Part shown: positions 47,453-60,200 of the stretch, piece by piece | Layout: every line of letters starts with the position of its first letter | Numbering within the stretch: position 1 is the first letter of the stretch | Assembly (NCBI GenBank): GCA_023053545.1 | Contig: JAKZAN010000007.1 | Coordinates: forward strand, 3,658,001-3,722,000 | DNA: 64,000 bases | Direction of reading: 5' to 3' | DNA from: Lepidurus packardi | Lineage: Eukaryota; Arthropoda; Branchiopoda; Notostraca; Triopsidae | Made by a program: the position numbers and the translations under genes | Notes under the pieces: generated by a model | The model's database searches: none | What the model was told of the DNA's origin: nothing | Seen by the model: only the letters and a program-made list of their open reading frames with translations

Positions 47453-47927
47453 CTGAAAAACTGAAAATTTGTGGGTTTAAGAAGGTTTTTCTTTTTAGGA
47501 TGGAATTGCAAGCAACTTAAGTCTTTTAACTTATCTCCATCGTCATCTGAAGTGAGTTGTTCAATGGAAATTACAAAATTTGACGGAGAGCCAAATCACA
47601 GAATCGCTGATACTTGTAAGGTAGTTGAAAATAGGCTGCGAAGAAAGCAGAAAAACAACCATTTAGTGGAGAGTCGTTTTACAAATTTGCCATCAACGAT
47701 TAGGTTGCATGCATTCCTAATTCTCCGGTTCGTTTTCTACCAAATGATGTACATTAAGGGACCAAGATTTACGCCAGAAAGGATTGGCAAAATATATCTA
47801 ATACTCTGCATATTTTCTGCTGGTCTATGTAATATAGTTAGATTTCATATTCTAACACTTGATATTTTACTAAAAATAAATATTATTTCCGAACTTGTTA
47901 CAGGATTGATGTTTGCAATCACAAGAT

Positions 47928-48726
47928 TTACACACATGTACCATTGTCACCCCAATGCCTGGTACCCATAGATTCCACAGGATCCATAAGATTCCATAAC
48001 CGATCGAATTCCGCCACAAAGAGCTTCACGATGCTAGGTTCGTTCGTAACTAATATTGACTCGAGGTTGCCTATGACAGCAGTTTGGGTCCAATTGAAAG
48101 AACCTACGACGAGAAGATTATCATCCACCAATGCGAACTTATGATGCATTAGGAAAGTTGAGGATAAAGTGCGGACGGGAATGCCTTCTCTCCTGAACTT
48201 GGCAATCTGGGAGCCACTTGCATCTTCCATTGTGGCATCCGTAATAACTTGCACAGGCACTCTTCGTTTGATTACCGAGACTGCTGCGTCTGACAAGTCT
48301 TGGCAAGTTATGACAAACACGCAAACTTTCAAGGATTTCTGGGCACTCTTCACGAAGCTTTTCAATCGACTGAGAATTGACACGGTAAATTCTCTATAGT
48401 GAAGAGAAGAAAATCAACCAACCATTATGTATTTTACCTAAGACTGGTGGGTTCATGTACTAGAGCACAATGCTTTTCATGACAATTGTTGTCGTTCAGA
48501 TACGCATAACAGGGGAACCCCTTGTCCGGGAAAAATAAGACTTCTTTTACAATCTTTTCACGGTCCTGTTGTTAAACAAAGCGTTATATAAAAGTTATAC
48601 CAATAAAGTTGAACTACTTGCCTTGTTTAAAAACTTTCTAATCCTATTTCTAAATGCTCTGTACGTCAAATAAACTGCAATTGACGCTCCACAAGCGAAA
48701 ACACAAATTCGTCCCTTATCCGTCAT
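47928..48726 (-). CDS. zuc: Zucchini / PLD6, mitochondrial piRNA nuclease
   Basis: Exons in gene order 48726-48622, 48565-48438, 48393-47928; phases agree and give 232 residues, slightly shorter than fly and human (about 250). The amino end has a hydrophobic anchor (residues about 6-22, ICVFACGASIAVYLTY), matching the outer mitochondrial membrane anchor of the family. EVLFFPDKGFPC and the CHEKHC zinc-type loop follow. The single phospholipase-D HKD motif is intact as HHKFALVDDNLLVVGSFNW. Zucchini dimers cut piRNA precursors in the phased piRNA pathway. Intron 1 begins with GC (AAG then GCAAGT), a rare GC-AG intron. An unidentified frame ends 67 bases before the start codon. Confidence 0.93.
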
Positions 48727-48793
48727 TTAACCAGGTTTAAACGAACCCAAATATTGCCACCAAAACTTGTCAACACCCTTCTATCCGTACCGC

Positions 48794-49365
48794 TCAAACC
48801 AGGCTTACCATCTGCTCAGGCAAGTTTTCAGGATAATCCGCAACCCATGTTCGTCCTACGCCCCCCTTGACTTGCAAGCGGTTCGCAAAGCAACCCGGAC
48901 CAACGCAGAGTTCAGTGAGCAGTTTCGGCACCTTGGTAAAAATCTCTTTGGCATCGGTAAAAATCATAGTGGCAAAAGGGGTCACAATCCCAAGTTTTAA
49001 CGTGTAAAGCAACTAAGATGAGATAACATGAAGACAACCGATTTCAAACATTGGAAATGGTTGAAAATTGGTTCATAATGATAAATTGTTCAAAACTTGA
49101 AACCGTTGCTTGAAAGTGATATTCCGACTTAAACTCGGTTAACGATAGGCGAGTACTGACCGGGCCTGACACAGCTTGACACAGCTTGACGAGTCTGGGT
49201 ACATTCTGTGTGGTATTGCCGTTGGCGTAATCAGTCTTTTTCACAGTCCTTAAATAGAGCCCAATGTTGTTGCGGTAAAGCCTAAACAGGCCGAAGGAAC
49301 GCTACGAGTCCCGGCCTGAACCGTCCGGGATGCGGCGCTGCATGGCTTTTCGGGTTCTCGGACAT
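48794..49365 (-). CDS. Unidentified protein, exons directly upstream of zucchini
   Basis: The best-supported exon is 49012-48809: it has a CATCTTAG acceptor, a GTAAGC donor, exactly 68 open codons (KLGIVTPFATMIF, FTKVPKLLTELCVGPG, KGGVGRTWVADYP) and ordinary codon use. A second block ending at 49161 (LFRLYRNNIGLYLRTV, NVPRLVKLCQAVSGP) joins in phase across a 148-bp intron. An ATG at 49365 opens MSENPKSHAAPHPG but meets the second block only if one base is dropped near 49290, so there is a frameshift or a missed splice. If the donor at 48809 is not used, the frame ends at TGA 48794, 67 bases before the zucchini ATG. I do not recognise the family. Confidence 0.45.
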
Positions 49366-49851
49366 GACGATGAAGGTGGTTTAAAAACGATCAGGGTACA
49401 CTACTTCGAGGTAAACAAATCTGGTCTAATAAAGTCAATAAACCGTTGTTCTTCCATAGACCAACAAAAAATTTAATATTTTAACCATGTAATTCATTAT
49501 TTAGCTGAATAAGCTCCGCCACTCTCCGCCAAATTTAAAATTTTCCTATACTTATAACATTGGGGGATAGCTGACTGGAGTCCTAGCGACTTTACCTATA
49601 AGCGGATTTCAAATCGATCCCTGGAATCATAGGATCAGCTCCATTATCTTCAAGTTCTTTACACGCTTTAGTTACTGCACAAACTTAATCACAATAAAAG
49701 GCACTTTTTCTTCGCGCCACGACATAAACGTATTCAGAGCTTATAGGATGTCCACCAGATGCTGCACTGGGTGCCAGTGCGACATTTGAAGACGAGTACT
49801 AAACAATATTGAACCCCGTTATGACATTGATGCTTAAATAATGCTGTAGAA

Positions 49852-51407
49852 ATGGTCCCGAAGTTTAAGTTTACTGAAGGTATAACGCTAACATATACAC
49901 ATTCTTATTACAGTACACATTATATATCTTATTCTTTGTATATAGGAGAACGAGTGCTTTGTTTCCATGGCCCTTTGTTATATGAAGCCAAGTGTGTGAA
50001 AGCCCAAGTCAAAGACAAGCAAACCAAGTACTTCATCCACTATGCTGGCTGGAATAAAAAGTACTGCCTGGTTAAAAGTTAAGCTTCTTAGTTTCATACT
50101 GTATTTTTTTTGTAGCTGGGATGAATGGGTTCCCGAGAGCCGTGTTCTAAAATTCAATGATGCTAACCTGGTAAAGCAGAAGGATCTGTTGAAAGCACAT
50201 AATGAAGCCACAGCGTAAGTTTACTAAGTTTTGGTTTGCTTCAAACCAGCAAACAAGATCATGTAGTGTTGCCAGGAAGAACAAGCGAGCAGCTAAACTT
50301 GCAAATCAGAAGGGAGCGGGCGGAGCAGGACGCAAAAGCGCTAGTGGAAGCGAGAAAGGAGCGAGTCCAGTTCCACCTAAAGAAGAAGACACTGCCAGTA
50401 TTGTCAGTAGGTCTTCAACTCCGTCTGCTGAGAAAGGTGGCATCAAGCGAACGGCCAGCCAAGCAGAAAAAGAAAAACCTCCGGTTCCCACCCCTTCAAC
50501 GTCAGTTGAAAAGAAGAAACCCAAACCGGACATTGCTGTGGAAACAGTAAAGATTTTACCTCTCTTTTCATATTCCTTTTCCTAACTAACCGTTTTCTAG
50601 GAGGAACAGTTCTTAGATAAAGTAGAGATCAAGATCAAGGTACCTGATGAACTCAAACCTTGGTTAGTAGACGATTGGGACATGATTAATAGACAGAAAA
50701 AGGTATTAAAAATTCAAAAAATCCTGCATTTTCCTATAGCTTTACTGTATTATCAAAAGTTGGTTAACCTTCCGGCCAAGTTAACCGTCGATAACGTTAT
50801 CGAGGATTACTTGAAACACAAGATTGCCAGTAAGACCATGACGGCCAGCAAAGAAAGCGCGCTTCAGGAAGTTATGGCGGGCGTTAAGGAATACTTCAAT
50901 ACGACCTTGGGAGCTTTGCTGCTGTACAAATTTGAGCGACCTCAATATGCTGAAGTAAAACAGTTAACAATGACATAGGCTCGGAATTCAATGTCTTGAA
51001 TATAGATTCTCAAAAGCCATCCAGACACGCCAATGAGTCACATCTATGGAGTTCATCACCTACTACGCCTATTCAGTAAGGAAAAAAAAAACGATTCATA
51101 TAGAATTTGGATTTAAAGTTTAATTTTGGTTTCTCTCGTTAGCTCGATTGGGAGGCATGATAGCGTACACACCATTAGATGAAAAGAGTGTTCAGATGCT
51201 ATTGAACCACCTTCACGATTTTCTAAGGTAAAATATGATTGATATTTGTCGTTTCCGAGTTTTAAGTAGTCCAGTTTATAATTTATGAACACTCATTAAA
51301 ATAGACTTCTGGTTTTTCATAGGTACCTACAGAAGCATTCGAGCACTACTTTCAGTGTGCAGGATTATGGAATTGCCCCTCCCGAGTACCATCGACGGAC
51401 ATTTTGA
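49852..51407 (+). CDS. MRG15: MRG15 / MORF4L1 chromodomain protein
   Basis: Nine exons: 49852-49879, 49946-50060, 50116-50214, 50276-50546, 50601-50702, 50760-50954, 51006-51075, 51143-51227, 51323-51407; all phases agree and give 349 residues. The chromo-barrel domain has [31 protein letters not shown] and [10 protein letters not shown] basic, serine-rich linker follows ([13 protein letters not shown]). The MRG domain has [48 protein letters not shown] and ends [13 protein letters not shown]15 reads methylated H3K36 and is a subunit of the NuA4/Tip60 acetyltransferase and Sin3/Rpd3 complexes, and it affects splicing of long-intron genes. Introns are 50-95 bp. It is divergent from the upstream minus-strand frame, with about 490 bp between their start codons. 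Confidence 0.95.
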
Positions 51408-54294
51408 AAGACTTGGATAATTTCCCAAACAATTTTTCTCATTTATATACGCAAGACATTTTGTACTTTTTATCATCTCAAAAGCTCGATCCATCAGCTT
51501 AATTTCTCACCGTGTAACCATTGTGTTACTAATGATTCCGGGAATACAGACAAGTAACAACTGATTAAGATGAGAAGTTTGCGTGCACTATGTAGACAAG
51601 AGTATATACGTTTCAGCGCAATGCTTCGGATATTTTAGTCTCTTATCTATTTCAGCGTTAAAGGAAGGAGGCTGCTCGGGGAATAGAGGAAGAGAGAGAG
51701 AAGTTTTTGGCTTGCTTTTGGGTAGTAGAGACAAGGAAGCACGAAAATAACTTCCAGGTTCCATGCATGTTTTGCTCCCAGCCTGCAGCAGTAACTGCTT
51801 GACGCAAAAGTCCCTGGTCGCCGTGGGTCGGTTTAGTTAGTTTACTATCGAGGGCGAAGAAACCTTACTAGTCTAAAAGGAAGTCTCCCGAAAGGTTACC
51901 ACCATTTCACAAATAACACCTCACGGACCACACATATACAATTCAACCATTTGTACCATTTAGACCTCTTCAAAGATGGAAGAATTTCGCCAGCTGTTTT
52001 ATAGACAGTACCCAGACTAAGGACATAATACTCGTATCGAACTGATATGCAGATGAGGCAATATACCGGGAGGAACGATGTAGGTGAAGGTTAACCCCTA
52101 AAAAATGTGTACGGCACCAAACGTGTAAATTTTTTTACCCTGCACAGACCCGTTATGCAGATTCACGCGTGGAGTTATCAATTGTACTTTTTGCTTTGAC
52201 AGACGAGTTATTAAGAGAAAGGTTGCGCATGCATGGCTTCTTTTGAACGATACTATTATACCCGTTCCTTCTCCATTTGGGAATCTACTCCTTGACTCCC
52301 TTTGAAAGTGCTTCAACGGATGAGTCACAGGTTAGGTGAGCGTGGTGACTAAGTAACCTTTTTTGATTGATTGGCCTAATAAGGGAACCCTCTTCTCGAA
52401 GAATACTATATCTTGTAATACAACATACACAATTTTTTTGTCTTCGAAAGATTCTGTAAGAACGGTACATTTCTCCTCTATCATCCCTATATAGTTATGA
52501 TCCCCACTGGATTTTCTACAAGTTAGCCTGACGGCAAGGACGGACATTTTTAGAAAGAACCTTTGGCTATAGTAACATATGGCACTAACAACCTACATTT
52601 GGAGGAGGCTGCTTCGTATTGTTCAATGTTTACATCAGATTTTTGTCCACGAGAGTTCGCTTGTCAATCAAGTGACAAAAGCGTTGACTAACGAGCTAAG
52701 AAATGTTGGCGAAAACGTTAACAGATGCTGTGAACGTTTTGACAACCCGTGCAACAATGAAAGCTGGGGGTAACTTGTGTACGGGCTTGTGAAAGCTCAT
52801 GAGCTTGGGATTTTTGGGTTTCTTTAGGCTAAAAACTCAGGTGGTTTGTTGGTTTCGCTGGCAATCCGTTTCCGTTCGTTCTATGGAAACTGGCTATGTT
52901 GCTCTGTCCAAAATAGAATTTCGGGAGCAGATTCCTGTGCTTCCTTGCAAGAACACGTTGGCCAGGCTCCCGCTGCAGCTCCCACCCACCCTTCCCAAAC
53001 ACTTAGCGTAAGCAAAGCAGGAAAGTTTTCCTATAGAACTTCTGCTCGGACTTTTTGCGTCAGACACGCCTCTTTTCTCTTTGACTAAACTTACTCTAGT
53101 AGTGACCCCAAGACGAAAGCTAACTTCAGTCGCTCCTCAGCCATAGTGCCCGCTAGCTGGTTTTCAGGCCATTTGATTTGAAGGTGGGTTTGACTTGCGG
53201 ACTTATTCAAAAAGCTTCTTTGAGTTTCTCAGAAACATTTAACTACTAACTCGATTGTACCCCCACATTCCAGCTGAGCAAGGTTATCCTATTCTTAACT
53301 ACTCCCAACACAAAAAGTGGCCAGACCCAAGAATGTCTCTACCCGAGGAGTGCTTTCTAAAAATTGAGGACCGTATCGAGAATCGTGAGCGTGACATAAA
53401 TTTTTGGATCTCGAGATTTACCACACGTGGCCCTTACCAATTGCAGTGCAACCTTTTTCTCAGTAAAAAAAAAAGAAAAAACTTGGCACGTTTCTCACCG
53501 TATCTTAACTAAAAAAGAAATTAACCCGAAATTAACCCACAAACGCACTTTGGAGCTAACCGCAAACCTAGTTTGTGGAATTGCGGGGGTTGATAAAATG
53601 GTGCTCGTCCGGTCGAGATCAGGTTAAAGGGAAATGCGAGATCGGTTTTCACTTTCGAGCTGGCTAATTTCCCAAATTTGCGTTCCTTAACGTTTAGTCC
53701 ATTTTTGTGAGCAAAGCAATCTCAATCTCAAAACCCGAGCTCTGCACCTTGGACTTTAAAATTATCCCAATAATGATTAGATATCTCAATCTCGTCTTCC
53801 GTTCCTGGAATTATTGGTTACGATTGCCCTCGAGAAAAAGAAAGGAAAGAAAAAAAATATGTTTGAGGAAGGGAAAAAAGTGTTGATATTCTATCAACGA
53901 ACTTCTCATTCTGCGCAAGTCACACAACATTCACCGAACATAGGTAGGGGATATCCAAAATAAGCTCTGGCTACCCGCCTTCGCCGTATAGAAGCTGTTA
54001 GCCAAGGCGGCCAGCAGAAAATAGCTACAGCTCGAAATGATCTCGATGCCCGAATCCGGGCTCCCGCCTGCGACAACAAGCAAGCAAAACGCCAAGTTGC
54101 CCGGATCAGGATTAGACATTATTTGCTTTTAACCATTGATTTGTGTAACTCTGGGTGCTCGACTAACATGTGAGCGGCAATGTCTTAAATCATTTTCTGC
54201 GATATATTTTGTACTTTAAGTTTCATATACGTTTTCTTCGTCAAATTTTTGCAGACATTTTGGTTGAGCGCCTCGTTCAAAGACAGCCAGCACC
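51408..54294. other. Gap between MRG15 and tropomyosin
   Basis: It holds the MRG15 3' UTR on the left and the tropomyosin promoter on the right. A strong acceptor (TTTTTGCAG ending at 54254) 40 bases before the tropomyosin ATG shows that at least one non-coding 5' exon lies upstream. I could not place that exon. No other feature is supported. Confidence 0.5.
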
Positions 54295-57200
54295 ATGGAC
54301 GCAATCAAGAAGAAAATGCAGGCGATGAAGTTGGAGAAGGATAACGCGATGGATCGCGCCGACACCTGCGAACAGCAGGCTCGCGATGCCGCCCTCCGCG
54401 CCGAGAAGGTGCATTTTCGATAACTGGCTACTAACTAACTGAATTATGGCTAAACACGACTTTTTCTCCCTTTACCATATATGGAATAAAGGCCGAGGAG
54501 GAAGTACGTGCCCTTCAAAAGAAGATGCAACAACTCGAAAACGACTTGGACACCGTACAAGAACAATTGATTGCTGCCAATACCAAACTGGAGGAGAAGG
54601 ATAAGGCTCTTCAGAACGTAAGCCCATATTTTTTAACCAATTTCCCGCAAGTCTTCACCCGAAAAGTTCCTTCCTGAAGTTGTAAACCAAGGGTAGGCCC
54701 TGGTTTACCTCACAAAAACATCCAAACTGTCCAATTAAGGACATTTTGTGGTTAAGTTCTAACCCACCATGAGACGTAAAAACGGTCTGTTGTTGACCTT
54801 CCAAAATCCGAAAATTAGGCGTTGAAACTTTATAGAAGAATGTCAAGCAGGTATATAGCGGGTCAAACTCGTCCCTAGGGTTACCAGGCTGGGGTTAAAA
54901 AAAAGAGAAAGATGACGTGGAATGTGGATACAACTGACGTAAGCCATATTTGAACAACTAAAAACAATATAGATAAAGTATGTGGAAAACAAGCCATGTG
55001 CTTTGGTTCAGAAACCGCTAGGTGATTTGCGAGACGGCGTATTGGGCTAGTTAGGTAAGAACCGACAAATCGGACTAGAAACGGCAATGAAATTCACGTT
55101 CCTTCACACATGTGGTTCGTTGTTGAAGTTTTCAGTGTTGGAGAAAGTTCTTCTTTTATAGACACGGGCTTAGGAGAACTTTCCGTGGCCGAAAGGAAAA
55201 CGATCCCTTGACCTCCTTTTACGGTTTACAAGGAGCTGCAACCCAGCGTCCAACAATGGACCAGAAATTCCTAGGTTTGACTATGCTGATAGTTGAAGGC
55301 TTGAAGCTACAAGATTCCAGGTTGTCCAGTCTGAGCCTGCCTTTTTCCTTAATTCAATAACGCGCAAGTGAAGTAATCACTCTCCAAACTTACTACAACG
55401 GAAGTGGAAGAATTCGGTTCCGCAAAAGTTGCTCTAGGTGCTATATTGAGATGCTGAGCCTCACACCCCTTGAGTGTAGGGTTTTTGTTAAGTCTCGTCT
55501 CCACGGCTAGACATGCGAGCAGGAGCTAGAGCAAAAGCTTCCGCTCCATATACGGCCACGGACGAATCCTATACGTGACGTCACATCTAAGGAGATTTTC
55601 TGTCAAGGCTTACGCTCTCGAGCGCTCTGGAGATTTTGCGGAGAGCTTTGGTTTCAAATATGCGTGCATATATCAAGCAAGCAAAGCTGGTTTCTGATCG
55701 CACTTAATCGGCCGATTTCAAAGAACAAAAAAGGAATGAAGATAAAAAACAGAAAGCTGATCATATACAACACTGAACAACCGGCGCTGGGAATATTAGC
55801 ATTTTACGAGAGCTTTGAAGAGCGTGAAAGCATGACTTTTTTACCAGATGAACCGTTTCACATAGCTGACAACACAGCAACAAAACAAAAAAATTGAAAA
55901 GAATGTACCAAATCCGCGGATCTTTTTGTTGCGCAACGAAACCATTTTGTTTACCTCAGAAGTCTCATATCCATTACCTCCATTACTAAGTTTCAGTAAG
56001 ATTCATACAACTTAGTATATATAGATAATTTTTTAAATAAGGATGCTAACTGTGTTTTACCACGTGACTGTCATATCCATTACACTTGATTGGTAAGATG
56101 GTAATCAACGAGATTGGCGTCTTACAGCCTAAATAGTTATCAAACCGGAAGTTTAGGAAAAGTTCAGCCCTGGGGGCTCCTATTCGGTGGAGGTCGCCAA
56201 TGTCTATAATTAGTATTTGAGCAAGAGAGAGCAAGCAGGAACGTTTAGGGCCGTTAAGCTGTGCGATGTCGCGACGTCACAACGTCTCTTTCTTCGTGTA
56301 CCGAAGGGCTTCGCTAAAGGCCAACGCTATTCGAAAAATCGTGGAGAACCCAAGGAACAGAAGCAAACAGGCTAAAATAAGGGGGATTCACAACACAGGC
56401 CAACCAACCCCAACCACTCGCCGGTCCTGGGGGCTTCTTCCTTCGTGTGAGAATAGGAAAACTAGTGAGGAAAGAACTTAGTTCTTGGGCTAATAAGCTC
56501 CCAGCTGGCTGTGGACAAAACAATCATCCAAAAGAGTACCATATCATGGACGTCTATTTTGGGTTCTACTCAAACTGGTGAAAAACAGACAAGAAAATTA
56601 TTTTTGTCTATCTTGGAGTTTCCCTTTCGTCGCCTGACTTCGCAAAGTCCCGCAATAACACCCTCTTCTCTAAAGTCTTGTCCGTTTTCCTTTTGAGTTC
56701 GTGTTCTGTTCCCTTGAAAACGAGTTTGGCTTCGGTCCCGAACTGCTTCGACTCCAGGGCCCGAGCCACAAGCTAAAGCAAAGGAGCGTGAGTAAGCCCA
56801 ACAAACAGGCCCTGCACTCCACAGAACAGTTAGAGCAGGAAATCATGTGTGCCTGGCACAGACAGAGACAGTGACGCAGACTGCAGTGGAATAAAAACGT
56901 TCGTTAAACTTTGCTCAAAATTCTCTGGATTTTTTTTAAAAATGGCTCAACGGCCTAAACCGCGTCAAGACTTGGACAATGAACAACAACACCCTAGTGT
57001 TAGTCGAACTGTGCGAAGTATCCTCGAACGGCATCACGTGCCTACAGCCTGCGCACCAGAAACACCATCTAGTAATAATAATAGTCGGAGTAGTGCACGG
57101 CCGATGCGCGATAGTGCGCGGAGTGGGCGGAGCTCGCACCCTTACGTAGTGCGATCCGCGGACGTGAACAGCAATTCTTGGCACGCGGATTGGGGCAGTA

Positions 57201-60200
57201 GTGACCATAACAAAACCTCGGCTCCATCCGGTATTCGACCGGATCCAATTGGTGGCCCCGGTCCGACCAACAATGAATCGACTTCAGCGTACTTTGAAGA
57301 CGACTTGGAAGCCGCCGAACTTTCCCGACTGCGCTGCCAGAGTGTGTGCACGGAAGTTATTGCTGAAAAACTAGCAAGGCGCAAAAACCGTTGTGAGGAT
57401 TACCCTGGTTTCGCCTTCGGCTCTTCCGTCTTTAGCTCAGATACCATGATGAAATTCAGCATCATCAAGAATGAGCTGCATAACATACTCAATTCGCAGC
57501 TCAAAAGGGTCAGTCCCCCCCCCCCACCCTCCCTTCATTGCTGTATTGCAACTATCAAGTTTCCTAATCTGTCCTTTCCTTGCGCGTATTATGACGGAAG
57601 TCCAGCCTAGCTTTCTTGGCTATCGGGTCTTAACATTAACTGAACATGACGTAATCTAATAAGCTGCTAGTAATAGCCTTAAGCTTTCAGATAGTTGGGG
57701 TTAAGCCAATCTAGCAACATAACGGCACCTTGTTTGTGCATTTCGTGTAACCAGCCAACTAGGGTTAGCCGCGTAAATCATGCATAGCATACACATTTTG
57801 GAAGAAACTTATTTTTCTGACAGTTTTGCAACGAATTACTGGAATTCTTAAAATCTTAACCCAAAATCAGTCAAAAAACGTCGAAAGCTACATCCAGCAA
57901 CTTCTAGTCAAGTCATCAAACGGCTCTACAACAGTGTTTGATTTCTGAACATAAACTCCAAAATTGCAAATATAATATTTGATAACAAAACATGAAATGT
58001 TGTAAGGCTAAGTTAGTTTACTATGGTCAGCTGGGCTGTGACATTTTCTTGAAAAAAGTCATAAGTCGACACCATTTGTTTTCCATAATTTTCGTGCGAA
58101 ACGCGGATGACTTCACACGCAACGGCTGGCAGCTGTGCTGCGGTCATTAGCCAACTTACCTATTTTCGCTTTATTTGCCCTATGGTATCCAAAAAGAAAG
58201 AGCCACTGTACCGGTGTACGCTTCGTGCTACTTTGCCAATAAAGCCTAGGTCATCGACTGTCAATGAAATGGGTCTTGAACAAATGTCATATTATCCCGA
58301 TTGTCCCGCCATAAACCGCGATTGCGGACAAGTTAGTTAGAACAAACTACCTTATCACATCCCAACTTTCATATTATAAGAAAAAAAAGTTACTGTTTTT
58401 GTCAAGGGAAAATATTAAGGCAAGTTTCCTTTTTTATCTTTGAACCTTATCTATTTTTTACACTCTGCACCTTTAATGGTATTCCTCGTTTTGCCATTGT
58501 CGTGCAACTCCACTCCACTCCACGATCCGGGCGTTGTGCCATGCTAGGTTGTCCCGTTTTTACCGAGCCAAGTTAGCGCACTAGGGGTGGGTTACTTGTT
58601 CGCGAACAATCCCCTCGCTTGTGCTCCCGGCGTGTAGAGCCCGGCTTCCTTTGGCCGCACTAAAAGTCTGGCTTGTATTCATGCGTTCGTAGGGCTTCGA
58701 TACGCCAGGGAGTGGTCGTGTCTGTCAGGTGGTTCTCCTAATTCTCTTACGAAATACCGTTAGCTTTCCAAACTTAACAGTTAATCAGAGTGTAAACCAC
58801 GATTTGAGAGTGCCCACATTGCAAAGGATAGTTGCGAAATCGATCCAAGGTGCTGTGACACTCCACAAGAGTGAGCAAGTTTGAGATTGCCATTCGTTTT
58901 TTCTAAAGAGGACCCAGAACAGAACCAACAATGGCTAGCAACGCTGTGAACCATCAGGGACAAGGCAGTACTTTGTTGGATGTCCTCAAAAAGAAAATGA
59001 GACAGCAGAAGGAAGAGGCTGAGCGATACCAAGAGGACGCTGAAGAATTGCAAAAAAAACTGCACGTCGAGGTTGTGAGGCGAGAAGAAGTGAGTGTCGG
59101 CCTCCATCTCTAGCTTTTTCACTCTCCCCCTTGGAAAGACGAGCAAGATTCGCCCATCTTCACGCCATCTGTTAACGGCTATTCAAATTAAAACCTTAAC
59201 AAGAGTTTCGCATTAAATTATGCTTTTTTTAGTCAGCTGCCTTTCCTAATTATCTTCCACTTGGTCTAATCAGCAAATTTTGAACCGTATCGTAGAGATT
59301 TGGGCACGCCAGGAACTGTCCAGCTGAGGCTATTTTGCGACCTAGAAAACGTGTTTTGTGTCGCGTATTGATTTTTGCGGCTCCCCGTCTGCTCTTTCTG
59401 TCGCCTTAAAGACTGTTCAATCCCCCAAAAAATTCACCGGCTCAGAAGTAGAGAAATTCAGTGATTGAATAGAAATACACTGCAGGTTATCCAAACAAGA
59501 GAGCCCAAAACCACAGCCATAAGCAGCTAGAAACCAGACCTGACTCACAAGCAGACCTTATATGGTCTTCTATCTTGGGCTTTTCTTCGCGTCTCACAAA
59601 ACCTCTTTTCCCCTTGCAGCTTTCCTTTTCTCCTATACTAGGATTTAAAAAGAAACTCGTCAAATCTCTCCATCCTTTCTGTGGGTTACTAACTACGGGT
59701 ATTCTAATCCGAAACAACAAAAAAAGAATCAAAAGCTTCGACAACACCATACAGAAAAAAATTGACTACTGCTATGGAAAAGAGTGAATAGGGTTTGAAG
59801 CTTCGAACAACAAGTTTGACGTATCATCACCATCAGCAAAGCAATTTACCTGCATAGGCACAATTGAAATCAAATTCAAATTGAAAGAAGTACGCGATGG
59901 TCCATAAAGTGTAACTTTTGACGCGTATGGATTCATTGTTGAGGTGTACTTCATAGCTAGTAAAAACCTGCCTAATGAAAGGGTGTGGTGAAAAAGGTTA
60001 CGCATAGGTTTGGAAAATCGGTGACAGGAAACGAAGGAAGGGTGTGCTACGATAACGCCGCCGAACCTCTGTAACACATCCAAAAATTCCTAAAACACAT
60101 GACAATTCTACTTCCCGTCATTCATTGTATCCGTCTGCCCTATTTTTCGATTCCCCTCTTCAAAACCCCCTTTTTAAAGATACTAGGAGCTTATTTGGGC

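Noticed and set aside
54054..54072. GCCCGAATCCGGGC palindrome as a regulatory hairpin
   Set aside because: Only five paired bases on each side; expected by chance in this length.
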